Source: Flammula alnicola
Taxonomy: Eukaryota; Basidiomycota; Agaricomycetes; Agaricales; Strophariaceae
Length of the DNA stretch: 64,000 nucleotides
NCBI GenBank assembly: GCA_015499995.1
Contig: JADNRV010000054.1
Location: 62,001-126,000 of the forward strand
Direction of reading: 5' to 3'
Numbering within the stretch: the first letter of the stretch is position 1; every line of letters begins with the position of its first letter. The position numbers were made by a program, and so were the translations under genes. A model generated the notes under the pieces. That model was not told the origin of the DNA, did not search any database, and was given only the letters and a program-made list of their open reading frames with translations. This document shows, piece by piece, positions 1 to 13,600 of the stretch.

Positions 1-345
1 ACAAGAACTCTAGTCGGCGGCCATTCAGCAACAGCATTGGAGCAACGCCACACCCTCTTCAGGCCCGTATCTTCTCCCTCCATATCGATAGCAAAACTCC
101 CCAATCTCTTATCAAGTTCCACCTTCGCCCTCACTTCGTTCTTTTGGCGCCAAATGGAGTTTGCAATCTCTTCAAGCTCTCCGATTGTGGAACCAGCGTC
201 CCGAGCACCTCAGAGCCTAAGAATGGAACTGGATCCACCAGCAGTTTCCGCCTTGCTTTTTCGAATAACGAGGCTTTTTCAGAGGTTAGAAGAAGGAGCA
301 CTTTGGGAACGCTAGAGCTTTGGCCGTTTCAGTAGGCTTCTCGAA
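1..345. repeat. Direct repeat copy A, left of the Nudix gene
   Basis: This stretch is similar to 1548-1876 in the same orientation. Shared blocks include ACAAGAACTCTAGTCG, the AGCAACGCCA block, CCAATCTCTTATCAAGTT, CAAATGGAGT and a final GGCCGTTTCAGT. The copies are diverged and differ by indels, so the duplication is not recent. On the minus strand copy A reads as a hydrophilic stretch (for example ELEEIANSIWRQKNEV), so it may come from an exon of an unrecognised protein. The Nudix gene lies between the copies. Confidence 0.6.
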
Positions 346-467
346 CGATATTACCTAATTAAATTTACTTATGTGTGTTTCCAGGAGCTGACTTTTAAAC
401 CAGCAACCGCCTATCAGCGCCTATCCGATATCGATTATTCTCCATTTGCACGTCTTTCTCGTTCAGA

Positions 468-1079
468 ATGGCCAGCACCACAGAGGCCTTTACAAGTAAT
501 ATCTCTCTCAGCCCTTCCGTAATGGCATTTACCATGCCACTTCATGGCCTGCGCCGCATACACAGAGATAAGCGCCTTGTTGCCGGAGTCGCCATTGTGG
601 CGAGCGCCAGAGAAAATCGAGATCTGAAGAAGTTGCTTATCATACGCCGATCGTCTACAGAGGATGCCTATCCCGACATGTACGAGATACCAGGAGGTGG
701 AGCGGAGGATGAGGATGAAAGCATCCTAATGACTGCTGCCAGAGAGACAAAGGAGGAGACTGGGCTGATGATCACAAGGATTCTGGATGTATTTGAAGGC
801 TTCGAATACGAAACAAGGACAGGGAAGGCGGTGCAATTCAACTTTCTTGTTCAAGTTGAGGGCGGCTTGGATTCAGAAGTTAAGCTCAATCCTTCTGAAC
901 ACGAGGCTTACGACTGGATTGGAGTCAACACCGACCTTACCGACTATCCCATGACTGAAAGTATGAAGTTGGTTGTGAAATCCGCCCTCAAGATTATCGA
1001 AAATACGGTACGCATGGTTCTCATACTCTATATTTACCGGTACCTTATACATAAATTCGCACAGAGCGCGGCGGTTTAG
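468..1079 (+). CDS. Nudix hydrolase domain protein
   Basis: A 203-residue protein of the Nudix superfamily, which hydrolyses nucleoside diphosphates linked to other moieties (NTPs, NDP-sugars, dinucleotide polyphosphates). The Nudix box GX5EX7REUXEEXGU is complete around residues 76-99, ending in RETKEETGL. The Glu residues of REXXEE that bind the metal are present, so the enzyme should be active. It is short, essentially the Nudix fold alone, with no signal peptide. The start ATG follows CAGA and precedes GCC, a reasonable Kozak context. The last roughly 25 residues are hydrophobic and may be a read-through intron: a donor GTACGC follows the IENT codons and an acceptor TTTAG lies near 1080, which would give a different short tail. 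The substrate cannot be told from sequence. Confidence 0.85.
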   Translation: MASTTEAFTSNISLSPSVMAFTMPLHGLRRIHRDKRLVAGVAIVASARENRDLKKLLIIRRSSTEDAYPDMYEIPGGGAEDEDESILMTAARETKEETGLMITRILDVFEGFEYETRTGKAVQFNFLVQVEGGLDSEVKLNPSEHEAYDWIGVNTDLTDYPMTESMKLVVKSALKIIENTVRMVLILYIYRYLIHKFAQSAAV

Positions 1080-1547
1080 AAATATCGAAGGCTAGGAGGA
1101 CCTTCGCGCCTACACGGCTCGAATGTTGTAATAATAATTTTGGTGTAAGTATAGCATGTAATATAGGTACGTTGGAAGCCTTCAAGGTCTCTGAGCGCCC
1201 AGCATCGCTAAATTTCAGTCGTTCTTCAGTTTATACCCCTCAACTTGTAACACGATTGTGCACGTCCTAATCAATTCAACTTGCTATCGCTCTCAATCAG
1301 ATACTCGCGCAAGATTAATCCTAAAGCCTTTATGCGCCTGCTCATTCTCTTTTGAATCCTTAATGGAACTTGAAATACCTCTACCCAGCGCGCACCGACC
1401 GGCCAGGACCGCAGATGATTCACCCGGTCTGATTCCCTTTATCTCTCCAAAATCAGCCTTCTATCGCGACGACGATGCTCATCCAGAGCATGACGATGAA
1501 GAGTCCTCTACTCAATAATTCAGACCATAGGGTGCCTGATACCATAA

Positions 1548-1876
1548 CAAGAACTCTAGTCGATGCTCGTTCAGCAATAGCAGAGGAGCAACGCCAAACC
1601 CTCTTATCTTCTCCTTCCACATGGATAGCAAACCCCCCAATCTCTTATCAAGTTGCACCCTCGCTTCAACCAAATGGAGTCCCCAATCTCTTCAACCTTT
1701 CCAACTGTGATTCGTGAATAAACGCCCCCGAGCATCTCAGAAAGGATCCAAAGCATCAATCGATTTACCAACAGTTTCTGCCTCCTTACCTTTTTCGGAC
1801 AACGAGCCTTTTTTTCCCGAGGTTAGGAGGTGCTTGGAGAGCATTCGAAGTTCGGCCGTTTCAGTGGGCTTTTAAT
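1548..1876. repeat. Direct repeat copy B, right of the Nudix gene
   Basis: Second copy of the repeat at 1-345, same orientation, sharing the ACAAGAACTCTAGTCG start and the TTCGGCCGTTTCAGTGGGCTT end. It has more indels than copy A and no consistent reading frame. The stretch between the Nudix gene and this copy (1080-1547) holds no gene that I can support. Confidence 0.6.
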
Positions 1877-3318
1877 TCGTTCAACCTGCGTTCAGATGAT
1901 ATGCAGACAAGTCAGATGAATGCACTGATTCTTGATGCTTCGCGCATTTTGACATCACAATGTCATTGGCGCAATGCCCGACATGATATGGCCGCGAGTA
2001 TTAATCACTGAATCCAGACAGATGTTTGCAGCGTCTCTGACCCATACCGTACTGGCTGAGGCCATTGAAGAGAAGCCAAAGCTTGACGCCAGTAGGAGAA
2101 GCAACAGACTAGCGGCACTCAAGAATTTACAGCTACGCCACAGACATAAAAACGCAAATAAACTAGCCAAGCGATACATTTTTTTTTGTGTTCATTAACG
2201 TCTATTGAGGCAGAGCTGCCAAGCGATACATATCGTCGAGTTCGAATTTGAGAAGCGAGAAATTCAATTTACGCCTCCTACTGATATCCTGCACCACACA
2301 CCACACCTCCCCACACCTCCGAAAGATTCGCACCCATTTTCCTAGTGGTGTGGTGACGCTCGTACCACCGCGATCTTCGTAGGCCTTCTGTGAATCAAAT
2401 TGGGGCGCAGATAGAGCTACAATTTACTGTTCGATGTTTGCTCGGGCATGCTGCCACTGGGCACCTTCCTTTGCTTCGACATGCATTCGGAGCGCCATCG
2501 ACTCGCCTTCTCCTATGCATCGCTATCGCAGCCTGTTGTTATCTTTGGGTTCGGGTACTTGCTTGGCTTTGTCGCTGTCATCCTGGATACGATATCGCAG
2601 GCATATGAAGACATGGATTGTCGAGTTGCAGTCACAAAGGAGGTCAGGGTGCTTCTGGGATTGCGCATATTTCGGGGTGCTTATGACAATCCTCGGTTCC
2701 TGCCAGCTGGACGATCTATGCACCTCCTGGATTCGAGATACCCTTAGGCATCCTAGACACAAACTGCTTCATGAACCAGCCTAGGTGACGCCGCGATGAA
2801 CCTGCCAACGGGGATTTTGCCTTCAATCCGCACAAATCCTTTCCCTACACTGCAAGACATGTGTCTCTCTGCCTCGTCAAGACCGCAAATCGCATATCTT
2901 GAATATACGATTCCGCAAACAGTTTTCTTTTGGGAATACAGCCGAACATCTTCTATTCTGGTAATCAACCAGGGGAATAATGTATAACAATATCATAACT
3001 AATCAAATGCGAATATACGATACGGTAGTAGCAGTTACACTCGAGAGCAAAACATAAAATCATGGCAAAAAAGTGCCTGTCATATGAGATGACAGAAGCG
3101 ACTCGAGCTTGATGCTTGAAGCTTGCAGGGTAAAGAGTGGGTGTCCATGACGACGTGAATGAATGAATGTACGAGACAAAAAAAAGTCCAAACCCCTCCT
3201 TTGTTTAGGAGGCTTCAACGCCAACCTCCGATATCCAAACGAATGCGAATGTAATGCATGAAGATGATGGGATACCTATACATTCCGAAGGAAGTCATGT
3301 AGAGCATGCTTCGATCGC
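1877..3318. other. Intergenic; no supported gene
   Basis: Short open frames overlap in several phases (for example around 2390-2790) but none has a recognisable domain or a convincing exon structure. The last few hundred bases before 3318 are the likely 3' untranslated region of the KRE6/SKN1-like gene on the minus strand. Confidence 0.5.
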
Positions 3319-5797
3319 TCAACACTGTTGCCACATCTTGACGTAGTCCCTGTAAATGAAAAGAAAATCGTCAGAAAAATGAAGCTCTGATCAAACGAGG
3401 TGGCTAATTTCATCTTACACCACGAGAGAGCGAGACGCCATATTCGAAGTCGACCAACTCGGTAACCATTTATCTCTGGCCCTCCAGAAATCACCCATGG
3501 CAGCTGGATGTTAAATGAATGGATCATCGTGCACCTAATGGAAAAGCGGTATGCAACTCACTGTTTGATCCATCCAGCCACGGCTTTTCGTTCCCGTCAG
3601 GGAACCATCCATTCGTACCTCCAACTGCGACGTTCATAATGAGGTAGAATGCTAGACAACTGGTTTCAGCCGAAACACAAACACCCTAAACGAACAACAA
3701 TCTCACGTTGATCAAAGGGCGCAGCATTCGTCCCATTGACCCAAGGGTTGTCCAGGATGACCGCCTCAGACCCGTTTTGAACCACGGCAGGAAAATCGCC
3801 GCGCTTGAAGAAACCTTCGTTGAACTTCAAATCCAGCATATGGTGCAGCCGAGTGTCCACATATATCCGCCTAGAGAATGGATGTGAATAAAACAACGAA
3901 ACGTGTGATGCAATTTGAAACTCCTTTCGAGAAGTCGGAGCTTACATGAAGTCCTTGTCCCACTCCATGGCATAGGTGTGGAAGTCTTGATCCCAGCTTC
4001 CCCGCCGCAAAAACCACCAGCCGAACGTCTTTGAGACGGCATTCAACCAGGTCAAAGGCCCCCAGTTCAACGATCCTCGGACATAGTTAGTCCCCCTATT
4101 TCATGGTCGCATTTTAGTGCTTCAAGGCCTCTAGAAAAGAAAGTCCAACGCACTGCTTGGGATAGGATGGCCCGTTCCCACGTGCTTCCATGATATCAAT
4201 CTCCCCTAGAAGAGAAGAACGCAAGTACGTCAGCATGCCGCAGCGTCAGCGATGAAGTTTGAGGGAATCGAACGCAGGGAAGTGTGGGGAAAGAAGATCA
4301 AGAATTGCATATGCATCGAACATGTGGACCAGGCAGAAATACAACGAACAAAAAAAGGCGAAGGAGGTGCTCACCACTAATAGGCCACGGACCGTATGTA
4401 TTGGCAACGGGCAGCATCCAGATCGCAGGCCATAACTATAGCGAGGGAATTGCGATCAATTTTTAGAACGAGATGATATCCTATGTATAAACCATGCGTA
4501 CCCAGTCACTAGAAGAGAGGAATGAATATAAAAAGCGCATCAAAAATGGATACACGTACCCAGTTGGGATCTTTGCTCTCACTTCGACCCGACCGTACCG
4601 GATGCTGGCTGTCTTGCGCGTACTAATACGAGCACTTTGAATGGGATTGATGATCTGGCCGGTGGTGGCATTGCTAACGGCCGAGCAAGCCTTGGTGTAA
4701 CCGGCAACGTCGAAAGTCTGATCTGAGCCAATAGCACTCGAATTCAAAGGCAGCGTCGGATTGGACGAAGTATATGAGATTCCCTGCGTGATGTTGAAGG
4801 TACACCCGGTGATGTTGTAGACGGAGCCATTCAAGATCGCATTTTCGCCAATTACGTCGGCTGTGAGGGTAGGGGTAATGTAGAGGTATCCGTCCTTGAC
4901 GTACGAATTATTTGCTGACGCCGTTGTCATTTCAAATTCACCGTTACTGGATTAAACTTGGTTAGATTCAACCGTAAAGGGGACAGAAAATATGAAAGCA
5001 TACCCGAAACCACTCATATCCACTTCTTGGAAGAATTTACCATTCTCTCCGAAAATTCCAGCATCCGAATTGAAATCCTCATCCATAACGGGGCAAAGGT
5101 TTCCAGACAGTATCGATACGTCTCTCCAGCCGAAAAAGCAGCGCACGGCGCCCGCAGCGATGCCCACAAACATCGCTGCGTATGTGATCAAGTAGGCAAG
5201 CCTCGAGTATGGGTCACGTGTGCTCATCCACGGTTTCTGGAGGCTTGTGGCCGTTGTCAACATGGTCGACTTCGGCCTTTCGCGTTCGACTTTGACCACT
5301 GACGGCTGCACAGAGCTATACATCGTCAGAGGGCGCGATCTGGGCGACGCGAAGGCCTCTCGCGAACGAGCCGAGGAAGGTCGAGCCGAATTTGTGCCGT
5401 AAAAAGAGGAGGCATTTCGAGTGAGGTCGGCGACGCTGGTCGAAACTGAGGTGACGCCACTGCGAGGTGTGCTGCTGATCCCACTACTGACGTCCGGAAA
5501 AGGGTAACCGTTGGCATTATTGTGGACGGCGGCTGGAGAAGTTCCTGGAGTTTGGTCTGGCGTATAAAACGCCTGGTTGTTGAAAGAAATAAAAGGATTG
5601 GTGGCGGGTATACTGAACGTGAGACTGCGAGGCGTTATAGGGGGTGATTCATGCCAGGAGATTCCAGACGCTGTCCTCGAGTGCTGAGAGAGCCTGTTGT
5701 TGTCATTTTCACCATCAGATGCGCCCTCTCCGATGGCGAATTTGGGTTGGGGAGGCGCGAGCTTCTCGTCTTCAACGAGGACCGGAGGTTGAGGCAT
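3319..5797 (-). CDS. KRE6/SKN1-family beta-glucan synthesis protein (GH16)
   Basis: Type II membrane protein of the KRE6/SKN1 family, needed for beta-1,6-glucan assembly in the fungal wall and acting in the secretory pathway. The first exon (5797 down to about 4975) encodes a roughly 200-residue Ser/Pro-rich cytosolic tail starting MPQPPVLVEDE, one membrane segment (LAYLITYAAMFVGIAAGAV), then the start of the luminal GH16 domain (NLCPVMDEDFNSDAG). Later exons give the family blocks PTG-DW-LWPAIWMLP, the GH16 active-site motif GEIDIMEARGNG with both catalytic Glu, FHTYAMEWDKDFM, FYLIMNVAVGGTNGWFPDG, and a final DYVKMWQQC followed by TGA at 3319-3321. At least seven short introns interrupt it, and one exon is only 7 nt (4502-4508). 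All catalytic residues I can check are present, and the reading is continuous after splicing. Confidence 0.92.
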
Positions 5798-8700
5798 CGT
5801 GGAACTCGAACAATCAAAAGGCCGTATTCGAGGCGCTGAACAAGCGAACCTTCAAAAGCCGAATCAGAGATGCGAGATTATAAGAGCGCCTTGACTCGCT
5901 GTGATAACATCACCGAAAGGTGCAGTCCCGGGCTGTCCAACAATCTCCCTGTACCTGGGCACAAAGAGCCCTGGACGGTGAGAAAGGATCTCTCATATTG
6001 AGGATCGATCTGCACTGCTTGATAAGTGCTTCTTGTATTAGCCTTCATCTGGGATTCCGCTCAGGTTGCCGCGCCCACGTCCAATGAAAATTAACCGCGG
6101 TTTTAATTGTACTGACGGTTCCCGGTGCGTGAGAGCCACTAGGCATAGCCCATCCGCTGGTATTTGTAAGTCAGTCCAGACTTCCCATCGGAAAGGAAGG
6201 TCAATTCTTCACCCGTCGACGGAACAAGGATTGCAACAATTTTCATATAACGTTTGAATGGGATTTGAGGCGAAAGATCGGCTGTGCACGTACATCAGTA
6301 CATTTTTTGTACAGGATGGAATGAACACTAACAGAAATCCCAGATAAAGGACAGGCCTGAGCAGATTGCTCGCGAATATTCGGCTTCTCCCTATGTCGAA
6401 CGTGTCGCGTACTGAACGGGGGAACCAATAGTGACGTGAATCACAACAGTTGATTGGCATATCTCCGACTCAAGTGCCACTGTTCGACCTTGAGAGACAA
6501 TCCCAATAAGTTTGTCCGGGGTTTGGATAAGATGATGCCTTTCTGTCCACAATATGATCAGTTCCAGTGGTGGGCATCGTATGGCTCCATGGAGCGCTTG
6601 ATATGATCCACCACTATCGACAGAAAAAACGAGGTTATGCCTCCCCAAGTCTTCTGGCACACCGCATTAACGGCTCTATTTCACCCTATCGCAAAGGTGT
6701 CTTGTTCTCCTGACGTCCGCTGCACTGTCTCGTTGGAGATTCATACGCATCCTTCACATCCGAAGCTGCATGTGCGAAATGCATGTCCTCCAGCATTACT
6801 TTCGCACCTAACACACAAAGCCCCATGCGCTCCAGGGCAGGAAGAGCCGCTAGAAGCAAAACACGCCAAATACAACCTACATGAACGACATAACTGTGAT
6901 TCAGAAACGTGTAAAAGACAGCAGGACGTTCTGGACCTGTTCGAATGTTCACCCTTCTCAGCATTTGATATCCCCCCATTCCAGTGGAATACCTCCTTGA
7001 CTCAGTGGGTTCCAGTGATAGGGATTGTTCCTGGGTTCCGAGCTCAGTCCGCGGATTGCGGTCCAGGATTCCGCAGGATGTACGTGCGCAGGCAGGGCTT
7101 ATGGGAAAGCCGGGCGGCGATAGAAGCAAAGAAAGGCAGCCACTGTAGATTGATGGACACAACGTTAACCTGATAGCCTGAGTCCTGGGAAAGCAAATAT
7201 TAACCCTCGGCTACAAAACAGACATGACAGCAATATTCTTGTTATCCGTTTCATCAAGGCCGTGCATTCCGGTCCTCTGCAGATAGAGCGCTCCAGTAAG
7301 GCTGTAAGTAGCTTTGTTTGATTTTTGTACAGCGGACAGTTCTCGAGCTTCCATTCGTATTTGTGCGTGTGTGGCCAAGGCGACCCTAATAGAATGTAAC
7401 ATACGTCAATAAATGTTGGCCAAAAATAGAAAGTGTCAAGTGGGAAGGGTCGCGCTTGGAGAGTCAGACTGTTCAACAAAAATGCTGTAAAAAACCCAAG
7501 GAACAGCCCTTAGATAAAGCCAGATAAGGCCCAATATGAATGCCTGATTTCCGCTTTCTATGCTGAACGGAATTTCTCAAGAATTTCTTTAGTCTCTCTG
7601 GAGAGCGCACGTTGCAATTGAATTGCACTGGGCCGAGGCTTAAGAGGTTGAAGCTTGAAGGGTTGCTCCACAGTTTATAAAAGGCTCACTAAGTATGCTG
7701 GTTTGTATTGAGCCGGCGTACGAGATAACAGGTTTATCGGAATACGTATTCAAACAGTTCTTTGAATAGAAAGTTGGAAATTGGAATAGAGCAACGTTCA
7801 ACAACTGTTCCGTGCTGATACTATCTTACCTGAGCACATGTTGCAGCTCCGTGCAATCGCACTATGTATAAAGTTTGAATGACGCGATCCCTCGGTTCTT
7901 CCAGCCATCCGACCGTCAACGATAGGATGCGCCACCCTTGTAAGCGCTAGGCGATTTGCACCCACAAATTTATTACCAGAACCCTCGGAGCCGTGATCCT
8001 ACTATTTTTTCTGTTCCGCTTTTTATCTTCAATGTGAAAATGTTCAGATACTCGGCTCTTTCATGAGTTCTCGATGCGGGGGTGCCTCGCGGTTTCCACG
8101 CTCGCATATTATATTTTATCCGAGAGCGTGTAAAACTCACTTTATTAAAAATAGAATTAATACTGTAGAATTGAAGGACCCTTTATTAATGTCTCGAGGT
8201 CCAGACATATCGTACCTCCCCGATCCTGCTCTGGACAAATAGATGGACTTCGACATAAGCTTTTCACCTTGATCTACATATCAAGTGTACGCACGCCTGT
8301 CCATCACGGTGAAATATGCCAGGAAACCTCCGATGAGAATGTTCTATCACGATGTTGTTGTTGTGGGCGATGAACGCGAGGTAGAGGGCGAGATAAATCC
8401 TAGAATTCCTCCGGCATTTACTAATTACGCAGTTATGCTGTTATCTTGCGCAAGAGATAAGAATGTTACAGCACAAGCAATGTGGTTAATCGCACCAGAA
8501 GTCTTTACGATACAGAGCGCAATGCGTTTTCACTGACGCATCTAGTCTAATTTGCGCCGCTGAGCGTATCCGTTCGTTATCCACACACCGGCAATAGTCG
8601 CCGACGGCCCGCTAAATTGTTCATGGTAAGCAGTGGCGTTTGGAAGCACCGGACTAATGAGTGGATAAACCAGATAGAAGGATCTGTACAATACCTACCC

Positions 8701-10685
8701 ATGTAGTAAACACTGCGCCGCCGTGTCCTTCCATACCTTCTGAATATGTCTATTTCATAATGTCGAAAGAAAAGAAGCCCAAGAACGCTTCCTTATCATG
8801 ACGATCCTGAATTGTCGAGCTTAGTCGTCAAAGCAATAAATATACACACTGGATTTGATATCGAGGTATTTACCTCGAGTAGTTTTATTACAGAAGCTAC
8901 CATCGATATCTAAAGACAGTTGGTCGCTTCCAACATTGTTGGAGATACTAATACTGGATGAGCGCTCCCCACGACGACGTCGGCATCTCCTTTGTGCTCT
9001 CTTCGGTCATTGATTATCTAGAGATGGACATTCTACCGCCGCACCGCGACAAGGCCATGGTGATTAACCCAGGATTAGTCTGATGAATCACCAAGAAGGC
9101 GACGAGATACTCGGAATATGACTCATTAACATAAAATTTCCGCCGCATTTCTGCGAAGCTCTTCTCATTTATCGCGCCTATGGTGGCTGGGCGATAGGGC
9201 ATCGACGGACTCCTCCCTGAGAACAGCGGCTACCAGCCCTTCCAACAGGTTGAAATACGAGGCATGCAATGCCAACATATGAATACGGCAGCGAGGCACC
9301 GGTTTAGGAATTTCCGCCACGATCATGATCAAAGATGTCCGGCATATCCTGAGAAAGGGCACGAAGGGCGATGGGCGCTTCTTGCTCGTACCGTCGGCAG
9401 GTGTCAAAAATCTTCGTGAAGCAGCCGATGAACGTCGACGAAAGTTGGAGGAGTAAAAGGCTAAATGTCAGAAGAAATGGGCCATTTTTAGGAGAAGATT
9501 GAAGGAAGGCCTCCGTACGACAAGTGCGGACTCAGAGCGCGCTCTGTGTTCCAGCGCTTTTTATTTGACAAAGCTCATTTTAGAAACATCGGCAAGAAAG
9601 AGGATCTGACAAATGTCAAGTGCCATATGAAGGCGATGGCAACTAGGGACAAACAACCGCATTGTTTTTCTGCGCAGCTGGTGGAATCATGGAATGATGA
9701 GATCCTCCACACTCACACGTACACGTCAACCTAAGCCTTGCGACAAAGTGTCCATCTCAAGTCCTTCTTTTTGCCACCCTCTTGTCTTTCATGAAATCCA
9801 TTCTGCCGGCAGAAATCTGGGTTTACAAATCCAAAAATTCCCATCGTTTCATCCGTTGGGTGTCTTTTTTTGCCACCCCTGCCTGCCAGACGTCTCTGCT
9901 CTTCCGATACGATGGAAAGACAGAGATGGATCAGGATCTGATGCGAACAGACCAGGTCCAGTCATCGGCAATGGAGGTTTGTGTCTCCAAAATCCAGACG
10001 GACGAACCAGCGTACGAAACGGCACGGCTGAGAGCGGGCAATCCTAACGTTACCCAGTGGATCCTTGACGGATTATGCTTGCATTTGTTGCTGGCAGGCC
10101 GCAGCTGGGCTTCTGAGCTTCGCCCGGCTTCAGCAAGGTATCTCACGGATTCCAGGGTTGCTTCTGAGTTCCTTCTCTTTGAGGATCATCCGAACACCTG
10201 GCAAACATTCGTTGTTTTCGCATCTTCCACGGGTCATTGTATAATCCGATCAGTTCAGTGGACGGAATGCGGGTTGAAAAAACGCTGAGAATGGGAGATT
10301 ATATCGAGGATCTGTGTAAGGCCCTATGTATTTGCAGCGTGTGGTTGCCGAGGGAATATTCTTCCTTTCAATACCTCATTCCGACAGATAGTTCCTCCAT
10401 TCATATCTGTGGACGTGTACCGCCTGTCGTGGTACCCCCGGGATCTCTCTTCGAATCTAGGTGCCTCGCTTTGTCGCGGACGGCTGGGAGAAGGCACATC
10501 TATCGGGCTCGGAATTACTAAAGAATGATAACGTCTGATTGCATCCATCCGGGCACCTTTCTCTTTTATACTCCCTTCATAGTCAGACCTTCCTTGGGAC
10601 CTGCAGGTGTGACCTACCGTACTCTACGCTCTTGGCTTTCGTATCTTTCCTTTGCCGTTAGCCACAATAATTAGGTGTCCCGACC
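5798..10685. other. Long intergenic stretch; no supported gene
   Basis: Nearly 4.9 kb between two divergently transcribed wall-related genes, so both promoters must lie here. Open frames up to about 178 codons (6637-7173 and 9782-10288, plus strand) occur, but they overlap other frames, lack recognisable domains and do not join by good splice signals. I see no tRNA, rRNA, LTR pair or terminal inverted repeats. It may hold decayed sequence or non-coding transcripts that cannot be judged by eye. Confidence 0.45.
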
Positions 10686-13600
10686 ATGGATTATGACTCC
10701 TTTGACGCCGTCTTGCATTGGATTTTCCGCTCGGTATGAACTTTCCTTCTTATACCCCACGTACAACCGAGCACTCACTGCTTCTTACAGACCTTGGGCG
10801 ATGCCTGGTTTAAGCCCACAGAGGAGAACATTTCCGCAGGTGTCTGCCTGCGAGTGGAACCTGGCCAGTTCAGAGTTTTTCCTTACGAGAATCCTTATTT
10901 GGCACCCTTCGAAGCCGCCGTCCGCGTTTTAAACCCACTTGTTGCTGTTAAAGTACGAACAGCAGCTGTTCATTCAGCTCTCGCCACAGTGTAAGCACCG
11001 ATATCTGGCACCTTAAAGTGTTCTTAATTTGCTTATTTGTGGTTCTTCTTCCAGTCCCGAGGATGCTACGGCCATCTACATTGACCTAAACACTCGTATT
11101 CAAATCCTCGATACCGTAAGTCACCTTCCGAAGGCTGATAAAGAGCAATGCGGTGCCTTCATTGTAAGTTATTTCCCTGCCATATTCGATCAGGCACTTT
11201 GCTCACTATTTTGACGTCCAGCGTGACGAGCGCGTCCTAGTCGTCTGGTCTGACGACCTCGACCACATCGTGCCTTTGTGCAACGAATTTGAGGAAAAGA
11301 TGATGAAACTCGTGTGGAGGTCCAGACATAACGCCGCCCCGTCTTCAATCATTACATCCGGGTCGAACTCGTCGGTTCCCTCTACGACCGCATCTAATGT
11401 GAACCTGAACGAGAAAGCTTCGACAAGAGTATCGATTACGGTGGCTGAAGCTGCCGCTGCAACAGCGGCATTAGTGGAAAAGGAGACAGCGGCACCTCCT
11501 GCTGTACCTGATGCCCCTCCCAAGAAATCATGGGGTTGGGGATGGAAGCTCTCCTCGAAGAAAGCCTTGCCCGCGCCTTCCGACCCCGAAAAAGGTTCTC
11601 CTGGCCCACAAGAGCGGCCGATTCGTCTTTTTGCGCCTCTTTACGGTGGACTTGGTGTTGCACTTGCCTTTTGTGCGTACAGAACGCGCTTGCCTGAACA
11701 TCATTGCTTAACATTATTGCAGTCTTCGTTGCTAGCGGCCTAAACACGCTCCTTCAAGAATGGAGGATGGATCACGTCTACACGCGTTTCGCGCTGTTAG
11801 CCACGGTACCCTTCCTCGTCTGTGTATCGTTGGTGAGTGATTTCGATCAGCTGCTTCAAGGACCAAAGTAAGCCAATACACGAGCAATTTAGTTCTTCAC
11901 CCTACAAATCATCACGACTATTTCGATGATGTACGTCTTCCATTCTCTATGGAGGGTGTAACTTAACTGACTTGTTACGTCCTGTTTGAAAGCATCGGTC
12001 CGATTGCCCAGTACCATGAGAACTCACGGTATTACTCTGCTGTCCGCCCCGAGCCCATCCCCGAGGTCGACAGATGCCTTCCACACATCACCGTCGAGAT
12101 GCCGGTCTACAAAGAAAGTCTTGAAGACACCATGTAAGCGCTCCATCCTTCTAATCTTACGGTCTCGATCATGGCTCGTGGGCCGAAATCGCGCACGTGA
12201 CCGGAAATGAACTTCGGTTGTGCTTCTTTTACCCTTACTCTTACTTACAATGACTGCTTTCATTACAGAGCCCTATCCGTTTTCTCTCTTAAGAAAGCTA
12301 TGCAGACGTACGCTAGGCAAGGAGGCACCTCGACTATCTTGATCCACGATGACGGATTGCAACTCATAAGCGAGGAGGACAAGCAGAAGCGCATTTCTTT
12401 CTACTCGGACCATAACATCGGCTGGATTGCGCGCCCTCCGCATTCGAGCACTCCTGATGGCTACAAGCGTGCTGGACGGTTCAAGAAGGCATCGAACATG
12501 AACTATGGTCTTCAGGTGCATCCTTCTCTGTTTAGTCTAAAAAATATTGACTTATGTTCTGTGAAATAGCTCTCTCTGTGCATGGAGAAACATATCCTCG
12601 AACTCGAAGGATTAGGATACAACGGCGACCTCTCTCTCGAAGACAAGGCACTCGAGCTTGCCATCGAGGAGACGTACGAAGCTACCGGCAAGAGATGGAA
12701 ACCTTGGGCCAAGAATGCGAGATCCCTGCGCATTGGGGAGATCATCTTGATCGTCGACTCGGACACCGTCGTTCCCGAGGTGAGTAAGGTGCCGCTATGC
12801 GAAATTAGACACCTAACTCATTGATCATATCTGTTCTTACCTCTATCACCTGTATTGATGGTGATTAGGACTGCTTCAGGGATGCTGCACGAGAATTGGC
12901 TGAGTGCCCCGACGTTGCCATCATCCAGCACGAATCAGGTAAGTGCAACGCCATGAATGGTATAGGGGTGATTGTTGTTGACTGCTGGCATGCTTTGCGT
13001 TATAGACGTTATGCAGGTCGCGCACCATTTTTTCGAAAATGGTATTTCGCACTTCACGCGCCGTATCAACAAGTGCATCTCTCTCGCCTGTGCAAACGGT
13101 GAAGTTGCGCCTTTCGTCGGTCATAATGCCTTCCTTCGCTGGTCGGCTCTTCAAGATGCCGCGTTTATCGATCCTGCGGATAAGATTAAGAAGATCTGGT
13201 CAGAAAGCAACGTGTCGGAAGATTTCGATATGGCTCTACGCCTTCAACTCTCAGGATACATTATTCGTTGGGCTAACTACTCGGAGGGCGGTTTCAAGGA
13301 GGGTGTGTCGCTCACTGTTGATGACGAGCTTAACAGATGGCAAAAATACGCTTATGGTATTTAAATCCTCCATTCATTTTCAATATATTTTTGACCACCT
13401 ATTCGTAGGCTGCAACGAGCTCATCTTCAACCCCCTCATCAGCTGGTGGCGCTTCGGACCTATCACCAAGCAGCTTCGCACTTTCCTCTGGTCAGCCGCA
13501 CCCGTTCACTACAAGATCAGCATGATGGCCTACATGTTTTCATACTATGGTATTGCCGCCGCCGCATTCCTTTCTCTCCTCAATTACCTTGTCCTTGGTT

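Noticed and set aside
2390..2790. Three overlapping frames of 72-116 codons
   Set aside because: No domain, no consistent exon structure, and all phases are similarly open.
9782..10288. 168-codon plus-strand frame upstream of the GT2 gene
   Set aside because: No recognisable motif, weak start context, and part of it overlaps other frames; not enough to call a gene.
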